DNA of 64,000 nucleotides, from contig OX365952.1 of NCBI GenBank assembly GCA_947247005.1, positions 7,958,501 through 8,022,500 of the forward strand, read 5' to 3'. The position numbers were made by a program, and so were the translations under genes. This document shows, piece by piece, positions 58,567-64,000 of the stretch. Positions within the stretch are counted from its first letter, which is position 1, and each line of letters opens with the position of its first letter. The DNA comes from Spisula solida. Taxonomy: Eukaryota; Mollusca; Bivalvia; Venerida; Mactridae. The notes below the pieces were generated by a model. That model was not told the origin of the DNA. It saw nothing but the letters and a program-made list of their open reading frames with translations, and searched no databases.

Positions 58567-60299
58567 AGTAATAATAATAATAATAAAGACTTTATTTATA
58601 GAGGCAACACAGTTAGGCAATTGTCCAATCTTCCCTGTGAGCCGCTTGAAAATAATCAACATTTACAGATATATGTACATAGCAACACAATACATGGTAG
58701 CAAGATATTATTTATATACAATGTGCAAAGCTATCAAAAACAAGGTTCACAATTACAGATATTCTTTTGTAAAGCAATACACATCAATTCAGCAATGTTT
58801 TCCAATAAGACATATACTTATATTTGAAGCCATTCAAAGTCTGTGCATTTCGAACATCTAATGGTAACGAATTCCAAATCATTGGCCCAGAGTAGTCGAG
58901 AGATTTTTTATAGAATTTAAGCCTTGGTTTTTTAACAAAGAGATTCTGCTGACACTCAGAGGATCTGAGATGGCGAATTTGGACTTCATGAAGTTTTAGG
59001 AATTTGTCCTTAATGCATGGGGGGCTCATGTTGTTTAATGATTTATAAATAATGATGGCTTTTTTATATTTTACTCTGTCAGGAAAAGTCATCCAGTTCA
59101 AAGTAGCAAATAGTTCATCTGATGGATTATCAAAGTCTTTATCTAGAATGAGTCTGGCAGCTCTCTTTTGAAATTTGATAATAGTGTCCACATTACTGTT
59201 ACTACAATTTCCCCAAATAGAGCAACAGTAATCTAAATGGGGGAGTATATATGCATTATAGAACATTTTTCTGACTGGTATATTGATGTAGGGTTTTATT
59301 CTTTTCAAAAGATAGAGCTTTGAATTACATTTTTTAATGACTGCATCAATTTGATTGTTCCAGTTAAGATTTATATCAACTTGAACTCCTAAAAGGCGTT
59401 CGGTGTCGGACAAGTCTATTTGTTCTTGTCCAAGATGTAGAGACATGTTTTGATTTGTAGTGGGTTTATTTGTTGCACTGATTTTCATTGCCTTTGTTTT
59501 CCTAGCATTTAGAGCCATTAAGTTTACTTGACACCATGAATAGATTTTATTAATGTTGTCCTGTAGGTTGGTTTGAACTTCTGCATACGATTCACCAACA
59601 GCTGTGAGAGTGGTGTCATCCGCAAACATGTCAGTAAAAATTTCCCTCAGTTCAATTGGCATATCATTGATGTACATGATAAAAAATATAGGTCCAAAGA
59701 CAGATCCTTGAGGTACGCCGGAAGTAATATGACCCGCTTCTGATAGCTTCCCAGACACACGTACCTTTTGATATCTGTTTGTTAGGTATGATTTACACCA
59801 TTGGCGTGTTGATGGGCTGAAAGTATATGATTGTAATTTGTCTAAAAGGGTTGAATGGTTTACTAGGTCAAAGGCTTTAGATAAATCTAAAAATACAGTT
59901 CCAACATATTTATTTTCGTTAATGGCATTTATCCACCTATCAACCATAGATGTTAAAGCAGTTTCACAAGAATGATTGGCTCTGAAACCCGACTGGTTTA
60001 TGTGAAGTAAGTTATTTTCTTCAAGATATTTCTTTATGTAGTCACATACATGACGTTCAATAACTTTAGACAGGATAGGTAATACTGAGATTGGTCTGTA
60101 GTTATTCTTATCACAGTTAGAACCTTTTTTATGAATTGGCGTCACTTTAGCAATTTTGAATTCATCAGGAAATGTTTGTTTTGTAATGCTTAGATTTAGT
60201 ATCTGAGTGACCGGTTTGGAAATGATTTTTGCTGACATTTTCAGAAATTTAGGACTTAAACCATCTAAGCCTGCAGATTTTGATGGGTCAAGATAGTGA
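58567..60299 (-). mobile_element. LINE-A copy 2, 5' truncated, inside LINE-B'
   Basis: The (TTA)n tail at 58,567-58,586 and the 3' UTR match copy 1. The element inserted into the endonuclease region of LINE-B', whose frame continues on the far side (SEGVAIIIHPN). ATAGT is present at both junctions as a possible short target duplication. Confidence 0.9.
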
Positions 60300-60325
60300 A
60301 GGTGTAGCAATAATAATTCATCCAA
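58784..60325 (-). CDS. LINE-A reverse transcriptase, intact RT domain
   Basis: This 513-codon frame gives the full RT domain and C-terminus of a jockey/CR1-like non-LTR retrotransposon. Order: DPSKSAGLDGLSPKFLK (about residue 14), NNYRPISVLPILSKVIERH, motif A VFLDLSKAFDLVNH, motif B SGVPQGSVFGPIFF, motif C MFADDTTLTAVG, LLGVQVDINLNWN, LDYCCSIWGNCSN and a final SGPMIWNSLPLDVR. The catalytic Asp residues are present and no stop or shift was seen. The first ~12 codons come from the host element, so the start is artificial. The endonuclease half is missing, so this copy cannot be autonomous. Confidence 0.92.
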   Translation of the reverse strand: MDELLLLHLHYLDPSKSAGLDGLSPKFLKMSAKIISKPVTQILNLSITKQTFPDEFKIAKVTPIHKKGSNCDKNNYRPISVLPILSKVIERHVCDYIKKYLEENNLLHINQSGFRANHSCETALTSMVDRWINAINENKYVGTVFLDLSKAFDLVNHSTLLDKLQSYTFSPSTRQWCKSYLTNRYQKVRVSGKLSEAGHITSGVPQGSVFGPIFFIMYINDMPIELREIFTDMFADDTTLTAVGESYAEVQTNLQDNINKIYSWCQVNLMALNARKTKAMKISATNKPTTNQNMSLHLGQEQIDLSDTERLLGVQVDINLNWNNQIDAVIKKCNSKLYLLKRIKPYINIPVRKMFYNAYILPHLDYCCSIWGNCSNSNVDTIIKFQKRAARLILDKDFDNPSDELFATLNWMTFPDRVKYKKAIIIYKSLNNMSPPCIKDKFLKLHEVQIRHLRSSECQQNLFVKKPRLKFYKKSLDYSGPMIWNSLPLDVRNAQTLNGFKYKYMSYWKTLLN

Positions 60326-61424
60326 ATAGTAATATACAGCTATCGAACATGCATGAAATTGTGAAAGGTAGATTGATAGTTGCAGATACAGAAATAAATG
60401 GCAAAAATGTAAACTTAATACATCTATATGGGCCCAATAAGGATATTGAATCTCTCTTCTTAAAACAAGAATCCTTTTGATTAAAAAATGATGATAAATA
60501 CTTCATAATCGGTGGTGATTTTAATACAGTTTTGAACTATCAATTAGATAAAACACATTGGAAGTCAGACACACATAAAAATGTAGACAGGCAATTTTAG
60601 ATATAATAAACAACAGTTACTGTAACGCTACTGACATCTGGAAGACTAAGCATCCTGAAAGCAATAAGTATACTGGGCATTCAAAAAACAAAAGAGAAAT
60701 AAAACATCAAGAGTGGACAAAGATTGCACACCCAACATTTTATGGGAACTTATTAAGGATACCGTCAGAAATGAAACAATAAAATATGCAACTATAATAA
60801 TAAAATAACAAAAATGGAAGAACATGATTTTCTACTTGAAATATAGAATCTAGAAACAAAGCTTGTTGTTGAACCCACTGACATTGGTAGAATTACATAA
60901 AGCATAATGGATAAAAAACAGAAATTAGAGAGTATATATGACAAAACATAAACGGTAAAATCTTAAGGTCAAGAGCAATACGTATTGCACAAAATGAAAA
61001 TAATACAAAATATCTTGCCAAATTAGAAAAGCAAAGGGCTGAGAAAAAAGCTGTACATTAATTTACTATCAATGGAAAAGAAATAAAAGACAAAACAGAA
61101 ATCCTAAATGCAGAAGTAAACAAACTATTACTCAAAGATATATAAAAAGTCCCAAATGAACAACGACTCAATTGAAGAATTTCTTAATAAGCTATTAAAG
61201 ACGCTAAACAAAGCACAAAGACAAACATGTGAATGGAAGTTAACCGAGTATGAATGTGGATTAGCCTTAAAGGAAATGCAAAACAATAAAAGCCCTGGTT
61301 AAGATTGCTTAACTGTAGAGTTTATAAAATATCATGGAACAATATAAAACCTTTTCTTGTCAATTCCTTAAATTACTCTTTTGAAAATAGTTATATTAAC
61401 CCAGCTTCAAAAACAAGAAAATTA
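60300..61424 (+). pseudogene. LINE-B' endonuclease C-terminal part and start of RT
   Basis: GVAIIIHPNSN, GRLIVADTEINGKN, LIHLYGPNKD and IIGGDFNTVLN (about 60,507-60,539) are APE-endonuclease motifs of L1/Tx1-like LINEs. TDIWKTKHPES and a decayed linker follow, then KEMQNNKSPG at about 61,275, the start of the RT fingers. Several stops interrupt it. It stops at 61,424, where the 3' end of LINE-B copy 2 begins on the opposite strand. Confidence 0.85.
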
Positions 61425-63989
61425 TATTGAACATTTCTTAAGATGGGTTCAATTGTTGATTTAAAAAAGTATTAAATTTCTTTTTTCTAGTTTTCGTTTA
61501 TTTATCCACCAATATTGTTATTCCATAGCCTTTTTGCTTTTATTATTTCTTCTTCTTTGCTTTGTATTAAATAATTTAATTTTGTATGTTGTATAGTAAT
61601 TTATTTGGGTGTTTTAAATTGTACATTTTCTCTCTCAGAGTTACATCTCTATTTTCGGTTATTATTTCTTTCTTGTAATGCGTTATGCTGCTAGCATTTA
61701 TAGACTGAATAATCTTGTGATAGGTCAGGAAGTCTCGTGGTGGAATATTATATATTTGTCTTGCCTCTTTAAAGGAGTAGAGTTTATATTTCTGAATTCA
61801 TACGATTGTTCCACATATGAATTACCTTTATCAAACCATTCTTTTAAAAACATTGGTTTATTTTCAATCTTAATATTTGATTCCATATGATATGACTGTT
61901 AATAGGTGGTTTATTTTCGTTGATTTTGCCTAACATTACATTTATATCCTTGGTCGTAAGGTTACAGTCAAACATGAAGTTTCCTCCATAACGTTCTAAT
62001 TGTTGTTTGAAGAAATTTTTCCAGTATCCGTGGTTATTTTTGTCAATAATTCTTTTTACCCAACAATACTTTAATGAGAGTAAGAATGCGTATATATCAA
62101 TCAATTTTAGTCCACCGTCTTCATAATTCTTTGAGAGTAGTTTTCGTTTTATTTTGTCGGGTTTTCCATCCCGTAGAAAGTCAAAAATAGCTTTATTTAA
62201 ATAGGTTACAATGATTTCTGATGTGTTGGGTAAAACGGTAAGAGGATATATAAGTTTTGGTAGAGCAAAGGTTTTAATAACAGTAACTTTTCCCATTAGT
62301 GTCAGTTTTCTATGTTGCCATTGTTTTAGACAATTTTTAAATTGGTAAATTTTTGGCATTAGATTTATTTCTAGATGTCTATGCTGATTTTGTGTAAAGG
62401 TGATTACGAGGGTTTTTGCACCTTCAGAGGTCCATACAAAAGTTTTGTCGGTACAGTATTTAATGTTGGAATTTTTAGTGTTCCTAGACGTAAAACTAGT
62501 GATTTGTTTAAGTTAAGTATAAGTCTTGAACCTTTCCCAAATTCAGTTACATGTATTACGTACACATTTCGAACGATTTCTTTTCAACATTATTTACATG
62601 AGTTGCATCGTCTGCGAAGATCCCCATTAACGATTACAAGCGAAAACACGTGATTGTTGTTCTTGTAGTTTTGCATTGGCTATGGCCTATTTTATTGACA
62701 GACCGGATGCAGAATAATGATTCGGTAGACTGAATTTCATGTCCCACTTCCGGTAGATGCAAGTTGTTGATCAAGATTTGAGAACCAATCTTGTTCGATT
62801 TATTTTTTTCCAATATCAAATATAGATACAGTTCCACTCTTTTAATAACTTTTCGGCATATAAGCCTAATTCAAATAATGAAAATTACTGACAAAATACG
62901 TAGCTAATTTAATCCAACGTAAAAAACAATATGTCGACATCGGAAATGACGTCACATCATTTATCGCGACGTCATCGCGCGTTAACGCGACGTTGTTTCA
63001 CAGCATAGCGTGCCAACTTGTGAATATGTTGAATAGAAATATAAATAGCAAATAAAAGACGAGCGTAAAACTATAATAAATACTTATAGGGCATATCTGT
63101 GCAACCCGTCTCCTAGATCGGAAAACACTCATTTCTAAGTATTTGTTTGCCTGGTCTCCTAGTATGTGGTGCTGCCTGGCAGTCAGAGGCTAGAAAAATA
63201 GTTTCTGTGGAGCAAACAAATTCCTAAGTCATTTTTATTCCTCTGCTAGATTATCCAAAAGCCTGATGGAAATCCCCGCTGGATGCAGTGCATTTGTTCA
63301 TTATATTGTTATAAATTTGTTAACCCATCTAATTAAGCTGTTCCCAAGATTGAAGTGTTCGAGGCATTTATATATGCAATTATGACTTAATGTGTCAAAT
63401 GTGTTTTCATAGTCGGAAAATAACAAAAGGTTATTTAGATTGTTCTTTTCAATATGGTCAATTATCTCAAATATCAGTCTGACAATTTCTCCGATGTATC
63501 CACCTTTCATTAAACCTGTTTGGTTTGGGTTCATTAATTTCAGAAGAATTTTTTAGTATCTTTGAGATGGCTTTAGTTCCAATTTTGTGTCAAAGTTTAG
63601 TAGACTGACAGGTCTCCAGTTTGAAAGGTTTGTATGATCTTTGTCTGGCTTTGGTAACAGTGTAACATTACTTTGTAAATCTGAAAGTTCTATTTTCCGA
63701 TAGCAGCTATTAATTGCATTTATATAATGTATCTTTATATGTTCCCAAAAATGTTTGTAAAATTCTGCAGTTAGGCCATGCGAAACTGGGCTTTTTTCGT
63801 TTTTCATTTCGTCAAGAGCGAGTTTACATTCATGCTCATTTAATATTCCTTCGCATTGATTGGACTCTGCTTTGCTCAATTTAGTATTTGTCGTATCAAA
63901 GAAATCTATTTCTGGACTCTCATTTTCCTTTACATCATACAATCTTTCATAGAATTTTGTTGTCTCATCAAGAATATCTTTTATATTTG
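61425..63989 (-). pseudogene. LINE-B copy 2: L1/Tx1-like RT and C-terminus, inverted
   Basis: Mirror of LINE-B copy 1 from 63,989 to 62,044, with near-identical frames, including the same insertion between RT motifs B and C. Unlike copy 1 it continues past 62,044: the frame goes on through IIDKNNHGYWKNFFKQQ to about 61,844. Broken C-terminal sequence follows (IYNIPPRDFLTYHKIIQS) and the 3' end lies near 61,425. It is broken by stops and not functional. Confidence 0.88.
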
Positions 63990-64000
63990 AGCCGCGTCAT

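Overview
The window is nuclear DNA of an animal, most likely a bivalve mollusc. It is AT-rich and intron-rich, and dispersed repeats and retrotransposons fill most of it. The bivalve call is an inference. It rests on the animal-type CCT7 gene split by repeat-laden introns and on a short element bounded by GCTCACCTG and GGGCCCTCTTG ends that I associate with bivalve genomes.

Region 1 (1-10,300, minus strand) holds the only gene I can name with confidence: CCT7, the eta subunit of the cytosolic chaperonin TRiC/CCT. Eight exons encode 340 residues, roughly family positions 3 to 345. The rest of the 3' half lies left of the window, and the first exon with the ATG is not resolved. Its introns carry modular tandem duplications and MITE-like insertions.

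Region 2 (10,300-20,400) has no clear gene. It contains a Tourist-like MITE, a 370-bp inverted repeat around a candidate divergent promoter, two further MITE-like elements, a broken Ty3-type gag fragment and a foldback hairpin.

Region 3 (20,400-34,400) has a possible terminal exon, a candidate first exon, a 3.5-kb array of a 60-bp minisatellite, a nest of two LINE families with an intact-looking reverse transcriptase domain, a TA-flanked MITE carrying a tRNA-like sequence, a protease-like exon, a (CATT)n microsatellite, and a ~171-bp satellite interrupted by a bivalve-type element.

Region 4 (34,541-63,989) is a very large imperfect palindrome. The inner arms (36,486-42,353 and 49,018-55,065) mirror each other, with unequal minisatellite lengths. 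The outer arms (34,541-36,485 and 62,044-63,989) are near-identical copies of an L1/Tx1-like LINE. The right side has about 7 kb between inner and outer arm that the left side lacks. That 7 kb holds a partial paralogue of the 20.6-25.0-kb segment and a second LINE nest. The 6.7-kb centre holds a LINE 3' remnant, foldback elements, tRNA-like SINE sequence and one possible C-terminal coding exon.

Apart from CCT7 the window is structural and repeat biology. The palindrome could be genuine or could be two haplotypes joined head to head during assembly; the sequence alone cannot decide this.
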